Source: JAFALK01 sp036500605 (lineage in GTDB: Bacteria > Pseudomonadota > Gammaproteobacteria > Burkholderiales > Burkholderiaceae_C). Taken from it: a stretch of DNA of 64,000 nucleotides. Numbering within the stretch: position 1 is the stretch's first letter; every line of letters begins with the position of its first letter. Both the position numbers and the translations under genes were made by a program. The notes beneath the pieces were generated by a model. That model saw only the letters and a program-made list of their open reading frames with translations, was not told the DNA's origin and ran no database searches. The stretch covers positions 1-64,000 of the forward strand of contig DASYBU010000020.1 in NCBI GenBank assembly GCA_036500605.1. Reading direction: 5' to 3'. Shown here piece by piece: positions 18,364 to 25,424 of the stretch.

Positions 18364-18675
18364 TCAGCGCCAGTAGGTCACGCCGTCATTGCAGGCATAG
18401 CCCGTCTTGCCTGGGGTTACGTCCACCGTTGAGACGGTGCCGACCTGGCCGGCTGGTGAGGCGGTGAGGCCCACGCCCGTGGTCACGTCCCCCGCCATCT
18501 TGCCGACCACCTTGCAATCGTGCGCCTCGGCGAAGAATGTCCACTGGCGCTCACGCTCTCGGGCAAAGTGAATTGCCAGCAGAACCGCCAGAACTAGGAC
18601 GCCAACGGTTGCCGCCATCGAGGTCAGCACGGCTCGGCCGACCCACCCGGAGAACGCTGCCTTCATGCTGGTCAC
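18364..18675 (-). CDS. Hypothetical single-pass membrane protein, island operon gene 3
   Basis: The 103-residue protein has one transmembrane segment (about residues 12-36) and a C-terminal outer part with two cysteines (HDCKVVGK and GYACNDG) that could form a disulphide. No family is recognised. The GTG at 18675 overlaps the stop of the preceding gene by 4 nt (GTGA). An internal ATG at 18666 is an alternative. It is the last gene of a three-gene minus-strand operon. Confidence 0.65.
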   Translation of the reverse strand: MTSMKAAFSGWVGRAVLTSMAATVGVLVLAVLLAIHFARERERQWTFFAEAHDCKVVGKMAGDVTTGVGLTASPAGQVGTVSTVDVTPGKTGYACNDGVTYWR

Positions 18676-19247
18676 GGCGCGGCCCCTGGCATGTCAATCT
18701 GCAACTCCACCTGCCCCGTGCAGAGGCTGAAGCCCCCAGGCTCAGGGGACACCTCCAAGGACACCCGGTGCCACTCGTTCGCGACTCGGGCCAGCACCTC
18801 AGCTCTGCCGTGATCCATCTTGACGATGCAGTCCTCCCGGCTGATCCAGACGCAGCGCAGGACGGGCATCAAGCCGGCCATCCTGTAGCGAGCGACGAAG
18901 GGGTATGCGCGGGCCGCATCCCTATCCGTGGTGTACGAAGGCCCCTCTTCGTTGAAGCCGGCGTAGCAGCCCCGCCATGCGTGGAACCAGTCCGGTAGCG
19001 CCCGCCAAACGCGGACCTCACTGCGTTGCATCATCGGCTGCCAATCATCGAAGGGCCGCATCAGACGGACCACCTCGCGCTTGTCTCCCTCAGTGGTGGC
19101 CCACAACTCCCCGACGAGTCGCAGCCACATCCGGCCGTCCATGCGGTCATGAAGGCTGACCAAGACGGCGGCGCGGGTGAATGCCGTGGCCTTGAGTGCC
19201 TCCAGGCGTGCCGCGGTGATGCCGGTCCTTGTCGGTTGCTCGGTCAT
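18672..19247 (-). CDS. Hypothetical protein with ADP-ribosyltransferase-like pattern, island operon gene 2
   Basis: The 191-residue protein is not assigned with confidence. A VWRAL segment (about residue 79), then PSYTTDRDAARAYPF (about 103-117) and then GRAEVLARV (about 147-155) reproduce the R...S/T-T...E spacing of Arr/H-Y-E or R-S-E type ADP-ribosyltransferase folds. This is a weak, pattern-only suggestion. The last 20 residues contain FSLCTGQVELQIDMP, which closely matches the end of the upstream gene product. It overlaps its neighbours by 4 nt on both sides. Confidence 0.65.
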   Translation of the reverse strand: MTEQPTRTGITAARLEALKATAFTRAAVLVSLHDRMDGRMWLRLVGELWATTEGDKREVVRLMRPFDDWQPMMQRSEVRVWRALPDWFHAWRGCYAGFNEEGPSYTTDRDAARAYPFVARYRMAGLMPVLRCVWISREDCIVKMDHGRAEVLARVANEWHRVSLEVSPEPGGFSLCTGQVELQIDMPGAAP

Positions 19248-19507
19248 GCCCGGCGCCGCACAGGCCGGTCAATCTGAAGCTCCACGCGTCCCATGCGGAG
19301 GTTGAAGCTATCAGGCCAGGCCCACGCATCCCAGCGAGGGCGCTCCGTGTTGAGGAAGAACAGGCCGGCGCTGCATCTCTTCCGGCTCGTGATGAAGCGG
19401 CCGGGCAGCTCCGCGGTGGTCTTCACGATGGGGTCAATGATGCTCACCAGGAGGCCGAGGAAGGCGTTCCAAATGCGAGCGGCGCGGCTGGTCGTTTTAG
19501 TGGTCAT
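19244..19507 (-). CDS. Hypothetical membrane protein, island operon gene 1
   Basis: The 87-residue protein has a hydrophobic segment (WNAFLGLLVSIIDPIV, about residues 11-26). Its C-terminus contains FNLRMGRVELQIDRP, shared with the next gene. I chose the ATG at 19507 (MTTKTTSR) as the first one followed by protein-like sequence. An in-frame start at 19543 is possible. It overlaps the downstream gene by 4 nt. Function is unknown. The 290 bp upstream (19508-19797) hold no supported gene and should contain the promoter. Confidence 0.6.
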   Translation of the reverse strand: MTTKTTSRAARIWNAFLGLLVSIIDPIVKTTAELPGRFITSRKRCSAGLFFLNTERPRWDAWAWPDSFNLRMGRVELQIDRPVRRRA

Positions 19508-19797
19508 GGTTCCTGTGCCGCTGTGCCCCGGGATGGAGCACATTCAAAGCGGCGACGAGGCGACTTTGCCGGGGACGACAGGGGCCGTATAGCTGCGGAA
19601 ATCTCCGGCAGACACGGCTTGGTTTACAGTTGACTGCGTTGGACAGGGGCCAATCGTTCCCTCATGGGAAGCATCGCGTTTAGGGGAAGGATTCAGTATC
19701 CGTGCAGCGGATGCGAAGTCCGGTCCATGCGGTCGTCATCGGAGGGTCGCTACTCCCCGAACGGCGGGGTGGCACGGGGGAAACTGGCCGGCTGGGC

Positions 19798-20160
19798 TCA
19801 TCCGATACCCTCTGACAAATTTCCGCCAAATTTCAGCCCACCCCAGGCAATTGCGGCTGCGGCGGGGTCCATGAAGTTCGGCAGGGCCATCGCGGGCGCA
19901 GCGTTGCGGGCCTCCAGCTCCTGCCAGCGGTCCACCACCTTGGCCCGAAGCGGGACGGAATAGCCCGCAACGAGGATCATGGTCTCGCGGTAGGGAAGCT
20001 CGAACATCGGCAGCGTGCGGCCAGTGCTGTCCAGGTACTGAGCTGAAAAGTCAGCCGAGTGGATTTCAAGCTGATCCAACATGGCGCGGATGTCGATGAG
20101 CACCGCCCTCATCCCTTCGGACCATCCAGCACATGTCGTAACGGCTGTGCTGTCGTTCAT
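19798..20160 (-). CDS. Rha-type phage regulatory protein (antirepressor) core
   Basis: The 120-residue protein carries the Rha signature: Y-x-D-S-T-G-R-x-L-P-M-F-E-L-P-Y-R-E-T, followed by LVAGYSVPLRAKVVDRWQEL. Rha proteins are phage regulators that interfere with host or phage growth. The usual N-terminal SSREIAELTGK segment is missing, and only a VLIDIRAML remnant of the second helix is recognisable, so the regulator may be degenerate. It starts immediately after the stop of the 2TM gene with no gap, as the last gene of its operon. Confidence 0.75.
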   Translation of the reverse strand: MNDSTAVTTCAGWSEGMRAVLIDIRAMLDQLEIHSADFSAQYLDSTGRTLPMFELPYRETMILVAGYSVPLRAKVVDRWQELEARNAAPAMALPNFMDPAAAAIAWGGLKFGGNLSEGIG

Positions 20161-20700
20161 CTATGGAATGAGGAAGGGGACCCGCCACATGGCGAGCACA
20201 GGCGCCCCTTCCTTACTGGGAGTACGCCCGAGGGCAGTGCAAGCCCTGCTACAGCTCTGCTCCCACAGCACGTGATTCGGCGCAGGTTCACTCGACTCCA
20301 ACTCACAGCAGCGGGCTTTCCACTCGTCAAGGTCAGCTTCTACAAAACTGCGCTCACCCGTGCGTGCTATGTCCCTGTCTAGACCAATCCAGTCTGAGCA
20401 ACGCTTAGCTGCATCACGGGCCTTGGCACCCCAGCCGAACACAAGCGAAATGCTGGTCGCCACGACAAGCACGGCCGCACAAATCTGAAGTAGCTGAGGG
20501 TCTGCGACCCGAACAAAGGCAACGGAACCAGCCACCAGCGACGACACCTTAACAGCCCCTTCCCGGGCCTCGAAGATCCGTTGCCGCTCCTGCTGGTAGA
20601 AGCGATTAGAAAGCACGTGGACAAGCAGCTCGCTCCTCCGCTCATAGAGGTACTTCCAATCGCCTACCGGTGTATCGGCGGTCTCGTCTTCGGTCTCCAT
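20161..20700 (-). CDS. Two-TM SLATT-like membrane protein
   Basis: The 179-residue protein has an N-terminal helix rich in charged residues (about 15-50), two adjacent transmembrane segments (about 52-68 and 72-90) and a C-terminal helical cytoplasmic part. This is the layout of SLATT-type 2TM effector domains and of a common prophage protein family. SLATT proteins are proposed pore-forming effectors of defence systems. Whether this one is an effector is inference. It sits between the proline-rich microproteins and the Rha gene in one operon. Confidence 0.7.
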   Translation of the reverse strand: METEDETADTPVGDWKYLYERRSELLVHVLSNRFYQQERQRIFEAREGAVKVSSLVAGSVAFVRVADPQLLQICAAVLVVATSISLVFGWGAKARDAAKRCSDWIGLDRDIARTGERSFVEADLDEWKARCCELESSEPAPNHVLWEQSCSRACTALGRTPSKEGAPVLAMWRVPFLIP

Positions 20701-20706
20701 CGCTGC

Positions 20707-20856
20707 CTACTTCTTTGTCGGCGGCGGCGGTGGCGGCGGTGGTGGGGACGGGCGCTGAACCGGCTTCGATGGTGGCGGGATGTGGCGTTCAACAGTCGCG
20801 GTGGTCGGGCGCACCAAGTGGTCAAAGACGGGCACGCGTTCTAGCTTCTTGTTCAT
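20707..20856 (-). CDS. Proline-rich 49-residue microprotein
   Basis: The frame begins MNKKLERVPVFDHLV and ends in nine consecutive prolines followed by TKK. The stop is 6 nt before the start of the 2TM gene. The start codon at 20856 lacks a strong ribosome binding site. The C-terminal poly-Pro-Thr/Arg-Lys-Lys pattern resembles the preceding microprotein (PPPPRKK end). No family is recognised. Confidence 0.5.
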   Translation of the reverse strand: MNKKLERVPVFDHLVRPTTATVERHIPPPSKPVQRPSPPPPPPPPPTKK

Positions 20857-20892
20857 ATAAGTTGCTCGGTTGGAAACGCCAGTTGACGATAT

Positions 20893-21018
20893 CTACTTCT
20901 TGCGCGGTGGGGGAGGAACCGGCTGCGGGCCTGGACTAGATGGACTGGGCTTATGCGCCCCGGCGCCCCGGTCGTGATGCTGCATAGGCCCAGGCTTTGG
21001 TGTCGGTAGTGTTGCCAC
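20893..21018 (-). CDS. Proline-rich 41-residue microprotein
   Basis: The frame starts at a GTG (21018) with GGGGAG 6 nt upstream and ends in PVPPPPRKK. It is Pro/Gly/His-rich in the middle. It is the first gene after a strong promoter and is followed 36 bp later by the second proline-rich microprotein. An internal ATG (MQHHDRG) is an alternative start but has no ribosome binding site. No family is recognised. Confidence 0.45.
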   Translation of the reverse strand: MATLPTPKPGPMQHHDRGAGAHKPSPSSPGPQPVPPPPRKK

Positions 21019-21051
21019 GACGAGCTCCCCGAAAGTTTGTTGTGCCACGAC

Positions 21052-21079
21052 TATATAGAGCGAGGGAGCAACGGGTCAA
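21052..21079 (-). promoter_or_regulatory. Promoter of the microprotein/2TM/Rha operon
   Basis: On the minus strand TTGACC (21074-21079), a 16-bp spacer and TATATA (21052-21057) form a near-consensus sigma70 promoter. Transcription should start about 30 nt upstream of the first microprotein's GTG and could run through all four genes to 19798. Little else is visible between here and the integrase stop at 21213. Confidence 0.65.
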
Positions 21080-21212
21080 ACGCCGCCTGAGTGAGGGATG
21101 TCCCGTGCGGGAAACGTGAAGGAATCCGGCGTGCTTTCCGCCATCGCTGAAGTTCGCGCGTGCTGACCAGAAGACGTTGGGCGGTGTGCGCACTACAAAA
21201 GGAAACTGCCGC

Positions 21213-22664
21213 TCACCGCACGGCCAACGTAAGAGCCTCCTCGACCTCTTCGGGATAGCGCAGCTTCTCCACGATCCGCTGCAACTTCTTCACCCCTGCC
21301 CCGCCGCTGTAGACAGCATGCATCTGCGTTGGAATGGCATGACCCATGTAGCGCTGCTGCCCGATGTGATCCGACACGGTGCTGTTCTCCATCAGCGTGG
21401 CGAAGCTGCGGCGGGTCGAGTGGAAGTTGACCTCGCTGGTGAAGGCAAGCCGCTTGAGGTCGAGGCGTTCCTTACTCATTGCCTTGCTGACGTGCCAGGA
21501 CGGCTTGTTGTCTGGACCACCGACCACGCACTCGGAAAAGAGGCGGGCCTTCGGGTTAGGCTGTGCAGCAAGGCGAGCATCCAAGATTGCGACCGCAACG
21601 GGATGACACACCGGCAGCTTGCGAATGCCGGCCTTGGTCTTCGCCACCGCCTCCGGGATGCTGACCAAGCGCCACCTCTTGTCCAGCACGGTGACATCGA
21701 CGGGCCGCAGGCTTGCCAGTTCATTGAGCCGCATCCCAGTGATGAAGCCCAAGGCGTACAGCTCGCGAAACAGGGGGCGGGTATAGGTTCGTTTTCGCTT
21801 GTCGGACGGCGGCGCCAGCTCCAGTACCTTCAGAGCCTCAGCATCGGTGAAGGGGCGCACGTCCTCTGAATCCTCGCTGTCATCCTCATGCCCGTCCGCA
21901 CCGCTCGTGGGGTTGACCGTCCTTTGCGCCTCCGTGGTGATGTGACCATCCCACGGGCTCGCAGGCCACCCCCTGCGGCGCATGTTCCGCCACAACTGGT
22001 TCAAGTGGCTGAGCCGCTTCTTCTTGACCGACTTCGAGAGCGAGCCGGCGTTGAGCATGTCCACGTAGGCCGACGCCTTCATGTCCGGCACGTCTTCGGG
22101 GAAGCAGTCGGCCACCTTGAGGAAGGCCAGCAGCTCGGTCACGGCCAGCTTGCACGAGTCGCGGCTCTGCTGAGTGTTCGTAGACGTGGACAGGTACAGG
22201 GCCAAGGCTTCATGCAGGGTCAGCGCATTCGGTTCGGTCATCTTGCGCAGCGCCAGCGCCGCCGCTTGGCCCCCCTCCTCCCGCTCGATCTGCTCGTGGA
22301 CCTGCTCGACCGCGTACATCAACCCAATCGTTGCGCCCTCATCTGCATCGTGCCCCGCCTCAGCAAGGCGCGCAGCGGTCTCGCGGATGGCCGGTATGCG
22401 GGCTTGGGCGGGGTTGATGGTGCGCGTGGTAACACCACCGGCCAGCTTGCGGAACTCGTCCATCCACTTCGCCAGCATCGGGGTCTTCAACCGCATCGCC
22501 TCAGCGCGGCTATGCGTATGCAGCGACTCAACAATGTGGGACTTCAGCTTCCCAGCTTTGTCAGCCGGGAAGTGCTTTCGTAGCGCCTCCGGGATGCCCA
22601 GCTTGAAGTGGTAGAGCCCGGTGCGGTTCGCCCACAGGTGCGAGGGATTTTTTTGGTAAGCCAT
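21213..22664 (-). CDS. Tyrosine integrase of the island
   Basis: The 483-residue site-specific recombinase has a DUF6538-like N-terminus (about residues 1-35), a SAM-like core-binding domain (about 185-260) and a C-terminal catalytic domain. The catalytic domain has ITGMRLNEL (first Arg), NFHSTRRSF (His-x-x-Arg) and a final YMGH...HAVYSGG box with the nucleophile Tyr. It integrates and excises the element at the tRNA 3' end. I chose the ATG at 22664 (MAYQKNPSHL). The GTG at 22682 is also in frame, but its AAGG is too close. Its promoter region overlaps the right arm-type repeats, so self-regulation by integrase binding is plausible. Confidence 0.93.
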   Translation of the reverse strand: MAYQKNPSHLWANRTGLYHFKLGIPEALRKHFPADKAGKLKSHIVESLHTHSRAEAMRLKTPMLAKWMDEFRKLAGGVTTRTINPAQARIPAIRETAARLAEAGHDADEGATIGLMYAVEQVHEQIEREEGGQAAALALRKMTEPNALTLHEALALYLSTSTNTQQSRDSCKLAVTELLAFLKVADCFPEDVPDMKASAYVDMLNAGSLSKSVKKKRLSHLNQLWRNMRRRGWPASPWDGHITTEAQRTVNPTSGADGHEDDSEDSEDVRPFTDAEALKVLELAPPSDKRKRTYTRPLFRELYALGFITGMRLNELASLRPVDVTVLDKRWRLVSIPEAVAKTKAGIRKLPVCHPVAVAILDARLAAQPNPKARLFSECVVGGPDNKPSWHVSKAMSKERLDLKRLAFTSEVNFHSTRRSFATLMENSTVSDHIGQQRYMGHAIPTQMHAVYSGGAGVKKLQRIVEKLRYPEEVEEALTLAVR

Positions 22665-22683
22665 GGGGTAAATTCTAGCCACC

Positions 22684-22704
22684 TTGGAACCACCCTTGGA
22701 ACCA
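22684..22704 (+). repeat. Right arm-type repeats (TTGGAACCA)
   Basis: Two copies of TTGGAACCA, at 22684-22692 and 22696-22704 with a 12-bp period, lie between the integrase start and attR, about 65 bp inside the border. They match the left-end repeats in sequence, orientation and spacing. This supports a role as integrase arm sites, and they may also repress the integrase promoter. Confidence 0.7.
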
Positions 22705-22768
22705 CCATTTCGGCGAACCTCATAGGGAAAACTGCGCCCATTGAGAAGAGTCGTCTTCGGGGATCATC

Positions 22769-22792
22769 TCCCTGAAGCGCCACCAAACAAAG
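22769..22792 (+). repeat. attR: direct repeat of the tRNA end
   Basis: This is an exact 24-bp copy of 13121-13144, including the last 17 nt of the tRNA with its CCA. Sequence outside the repeat differs at once on both sides. It marks the right border of the island. The original chromosomal sequence downstream of the tRNA resumes at 22793. Confidence 0.93.
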
Positions 22793-22815
22793 TCTCTTGC
22801 TTCAAGCGTTGGGGC

Positions 22816-22844
22816 GAAAAAAGCCACCCTCGCGGTGGCTTTTT
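22816..22844. terminator. Terminator just right of attR
   Basis: GCCACC-CTCGC-GGTGGC forms a stable stem flanked by AAAAAA on the left and TTTTT on the right, so it works in both directions. It probably was the native terminator of the tRNA before the island inserted. It is now 9.7 kb from the tRNA. Confidence 0.8.
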
Positions 22845-22923
22845 CATTCTCAGTGCCAGCCGACCGTCAATATCTGCTTCACGGGTAATCCCCGTGTGGT
22901 GGGCACCTCGCGTGCCGAAGCAG

Positions 22924-22946
22924 GTTGTCATCGACAACTCTAGAAT
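22924..22946 (+). promoter_or_regulatory. Palindromic operator before the PIN-partner gene
   Basis: GTTGTC-ATC-GACAAC (22924-22938) is a perfect palindrome ending 17 bp before the ATG at 22956. A TAGAAT (-10-like, 22941-22946) follows. There is no good -35. The position fits autoregulation of the two-gene module, as is usual for toxin-antitoxin operons, but this is inferred from symmetry only. Confidence 0.4.
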
Positions 22947-22955
22947 GGCCTCAAC

Positions 22956-23729
22956 ATGGACGCGCAACGCATCACGATTTCACTAGATGATCAGGCAGAG
23001 GGTGCTCGAATGAGTCCTGCCAGCATTCCTCTGGGTGAGTTGTCTCGCTTTGCCGATGACGTAAGGGCTTTTCTTCAGGGCGACGGCAAGGAGCTCGACG
23101 CTCAGAGTCTTGAAGTCGCGGTCGTAGAGGGCTCTTTCGCCCTTCAAACTGCTCCGATTTCCTATGCTCCGAAGCTGTTTTCAGATTTGGAAGCTCTACA
23201 ACGAGGCGATCTGCTCGATCACGTCGACCCAAAGCGGAAGGCGGTCATAGAAAAGTGGCAGAAGATAGCTCGCACAGCTGCAGGGCTGGTCTATAAGATT
23301 TCTGCCCCCTTCCTTCTACAACCTGTAGTTGTCAGTGTTTCTTCCGACTACCATGCCGACGACTCGGACCATTGGGTAATCGTAGAACGCTACGTAAGCG
23401 GCGAAATCCAAGATCTCGGCGGCGCTACGCGGCCAAATGCTCACGTCAAACTCCCAGATGGCAAAACCTTGAAGGTGCTGACCGACAAGGATTTTTTGCG
23501 GGACGACAAGCAAAACCGACTCTACAAGTCGGCGATGTTGCGCATAAAGGCTGAATACAACCTTCAGACACGAGAGCTACGGAACGCGCGTCTGATTGAA
23601 TTTGTCGAATACGCCGACGAGGTCAAAGAAGATGATTTGCAGCGAATGAAGACCCGTGGGGCCGCCGCATGGAAGGATGTGGAAAGTGCGTCGGATTGGG
23701 TTGAAGACTTACGAGGGGAGCGCCATTGA
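22956..23729 (+). CDS. Unknown protein paired with a PIN-domain gene
   Basis: The 257-residue protein belongs to no family I can name. The first 110 residues look alpha/beta. A conserved-looking stretch VERYVSGEIQDLGG, then PNAHVKL, then LPDGKTLKVL lies at about 143-178, and a charged helical C-terminus (WVEDLRGERH) ends the protein. Its stop overlaps the TTG start of the PIN gene by 3 nt, with GAGGGGAG as the next ribosome binding site, so the two are coupled. By context it may be the antitoxin or partner of the PIN protein, though it is large and lacks an obvious DNA-binding motif. Base composition looks less GC-rich than the surrounding core genes. Confidence 0.75.
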   Translation: MDAQRITISLDDQAEGARMSPASIPLGELSRFADDVRAFLQGDGKELDAQSLEVAVVEGSFALQTAPISYAPKLFSDLEALQRGDLLDHVDPKRKAVIEKWQKIARTAAGLVYKISAPFLLQPVVVSVSSDYHADDSDHWVIVERYVSGEIQDLGGATRPNAHVKLPDGKTLKVLTDKDFLRDDKQNRLYKSAMLRIKAEYNLQTRELRNARLIEFVEYADEVKEDDLQRMKTRGAAAWKDVESASDWVEDLRGERH

Positions 23730-24205
23730 ATAGCGCCCTGTTGGATACGAGCTTCCTGATTACGTTCGCAGATCCGAATCGCCCGTCACACGACATCGCT
23801 CACAAGTACTTCAAGGAGTGCGTACATAGGCGCATTCCGATGTACCTGTCGACGATCGCGATATCCGAGTTCCAAGTCAAGCAGGATATCGGCGACTTGC
23901 CTTTGCGGAACTTCATCGTGCTGCCGTTCAACATTGAGCATGCCATTCGCTGCGGCTCACTGTTTTCAGACGTAGCGCGCGACGCACAGGACAATCGCAC
24001 TGCATTCAAAGATGACATGAAGTTGATAGCCCAATGCGATGTCGACGGCATAACTCATCTGATCACCGAAGACGAAAACACCCTCGTCAAGTATTTGCGG
24101 CGCCTCCATCAAGGCGTTTTTAAGCCGACTCAGGCAGTGCTACTCAAGAGCGGATTCGACACTGCTTGGTTCGACGGTGGCCAAACAGGCATTGCCGAAC
24201 AATAG
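23726..24205 (+). CDS. PIN-domain protein, probable ribonuclease toxin
   Basis: The 159-residue protein shows the PIN fold pattern. LLDTSFLITF carries the first metal-binding Asp (near residue 7), ISEFQVK carries the Glu (about 49), KDDMKLIAQC carries the Asp pair (about 97), and THLITEDENTL carries the late acidic residues (about 115). PIN nucleases use these acidic residues to bind Mg/Mn and cut RNA. The start is a TTG inside TTGA overlapping the preceding stop, with GAGGGGAG spaced well. It differs from the small VapC pattern in its partner, which is a 257-residue protein. Confidence 0.82.
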   Translation: MNSALLDTSFLITFADPNRPSHDIAHKYFKECVHRRIPMYLSTIAISEFQVKQDIGDLPLRNFIVLPFNIEHAIRCGSLFSDVARDAQDNRTAFKDDMKLIAQCDVDGITHLITEDENTLVKYLRRLHQGVFKPTQAVLLKSGFDTAWFDGGQTGIAEQ

Positions 24206-24348
24206 TTGATCTCCGCGTGTCTCAATGGCAAGCGGGTGAGTCGCAAGTGAGGGTGTCCGAACGTCGCCACTCGGTGTAAGACGACAACCAACCCAAGGAC
24301 ACGGCACCGTCCCGCAAGAATCGCGAGCAGCAGCGCGAATACTGCCGC

Positions 24349-25419
24349 ATGAGCACGCCGAAAATCCGCAAAGGCCAAGCGCCCGCACCGCTGACTCGCG
24401 CCGAGTTCAGCACCCGCTTCCAGAACCGCTTCTACGACCCCGCCTTCGCGCCCGAACGCGAGGCCATTGATCGTCTGGAGACGATCGCGTGGCAGGCGAT
24501 GGTCGATGGCCGCAAGGCGCCGATCACGCGCGAGGCGGGGCGCGGGTTTGCCGATCCCGGCTACGAAGCCTCGGTCCAATGGCTGGAGACTCGGGACCGC
24601 CTGAAAGCCGCCCAGCGCGAACAGTCACGCAGCAGCACCAGCTCCCGCATCCTGCTGATCTGCGCCAGCGCCCGCAATGACGGCACCTGCCCCGGCGAGA
24701 TCTCGAAGACCTGGCGCATGACGGAGATGGCGGCGCGCGTGGTGCGCGGCCTAAAGGCGCAGGCCGATGTGCTGGACCTGAGTCTCGTCACTTCCGAATA
24801 CGGCCGCGCCATCCATCCGTGCAAGGGCTGCGTCGCCACGGCCATGCCGCTGTGCCATTGGCCTTGCAGCTGCTACCCCAATCACGCGCTGAACCAGGCC
24901 GACGACTGGATGGCCGAGATCTACGAGCGCTGGGTCGCGGCGCACGGCGTGATCATCCTGGCGCCGACCTATTGGTATCAATCGCCGAGCCCGCTGAAGC
25001 TGATGATCGACCGGCTGGTCTGCGCCGACGGCGGCAACCCCGATGTCACCAGCACGCATGGCAAGACGGTCAGCAAGGCCAAGGCGCTCGAAGAGAAGGG
25101 CTGGGACTATCCCAAACACCTGAGCGGCCGCGTCTACGGCCTGGCCATCCACGGCGACGTGGCCGGCATCGAGGCGCACCGGCGCAACCTGGCAGACTGG
25201 CTCGATTGGATGGGCCTGATCGACGCCGGCCATGCCGCGCAACTGGATCGTTACGTCGGCTACTGGAAGCCCTACTACAACAGCCATGAGACGCTCGACG
25301 CCGACACGGCGTTTCAGAAGGAAGTGCGCAATGTGGCGCGGGCGGTGGTGGCTGCGGTGACGGAAATGCGGGCGGGGCGATTGAAGGTTCCGGAGCCGCG
25401 GCCGGCCCGTCTCAAGTAG
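24349..25419 (+). CDS. Flavodoxin-fold NAD(P)H-dependent FMN reductase-like protein
   Basis: The 356-residue protein has a flavodoxin/FMN-reductase domain from about residue 100. It starts with ILLICASARNDGTC (the phosphate-binding beginning), then CKGCVATAMPLCHWPCSCYP with several cysteines, then ILAPTYWYQSPSPLKLMIDR. The N-terminal 95 residues are a helical extension not found in the shortest family members. The cysteine-rich insertion near the flavin site suggests a redox role. The substrate is unknown. It is convergent with the hybrid kinase, only 5 bp apart. The 143 bp upstream contain no supported gene. Confidence 0.85.
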   Translation: MSTPKIRKGQAPAPLTRAEFSTRFQNRFYDPAFAPEREAIDRLETIAWQAMVDGRKAPITREAGRGFADPGYEASVQWLETRDRLKAAQREQSRSSTSSRILLICASARNDGTCPGEISKTWRMTEMAARVVRGLKAQADVLDLSLVTSEYGRAIHPCKGCVATAMPLCHWPCSCYPNHALNQADDWMAEIYERWVAAHGVIILAPTYWYQSPSPLKLMIDRLVCADGGNPDVTSTHGKTVSKAKALEEKGWDYPKHLSGRVYGLAIHGDVAGIEAHRRNLADWLDWMGLIDAGHAAQLDRYVGYWKPYYNSHETLDADTAFQKEVRNVARAVVAAVTEMRAGRLKVPEPRPARLK

Positions 25420-25424
25420 CCTCG

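Noticed and set aside
17287..24257. 13-bp match AAGTGAGGGTGTC at 17287-17299 and 24245-24257 as a second element border
   Set aside because: Only 13 bp, surrounding sequence differs, and neither copy is at a tRNA or recombinase site. It could be chance.
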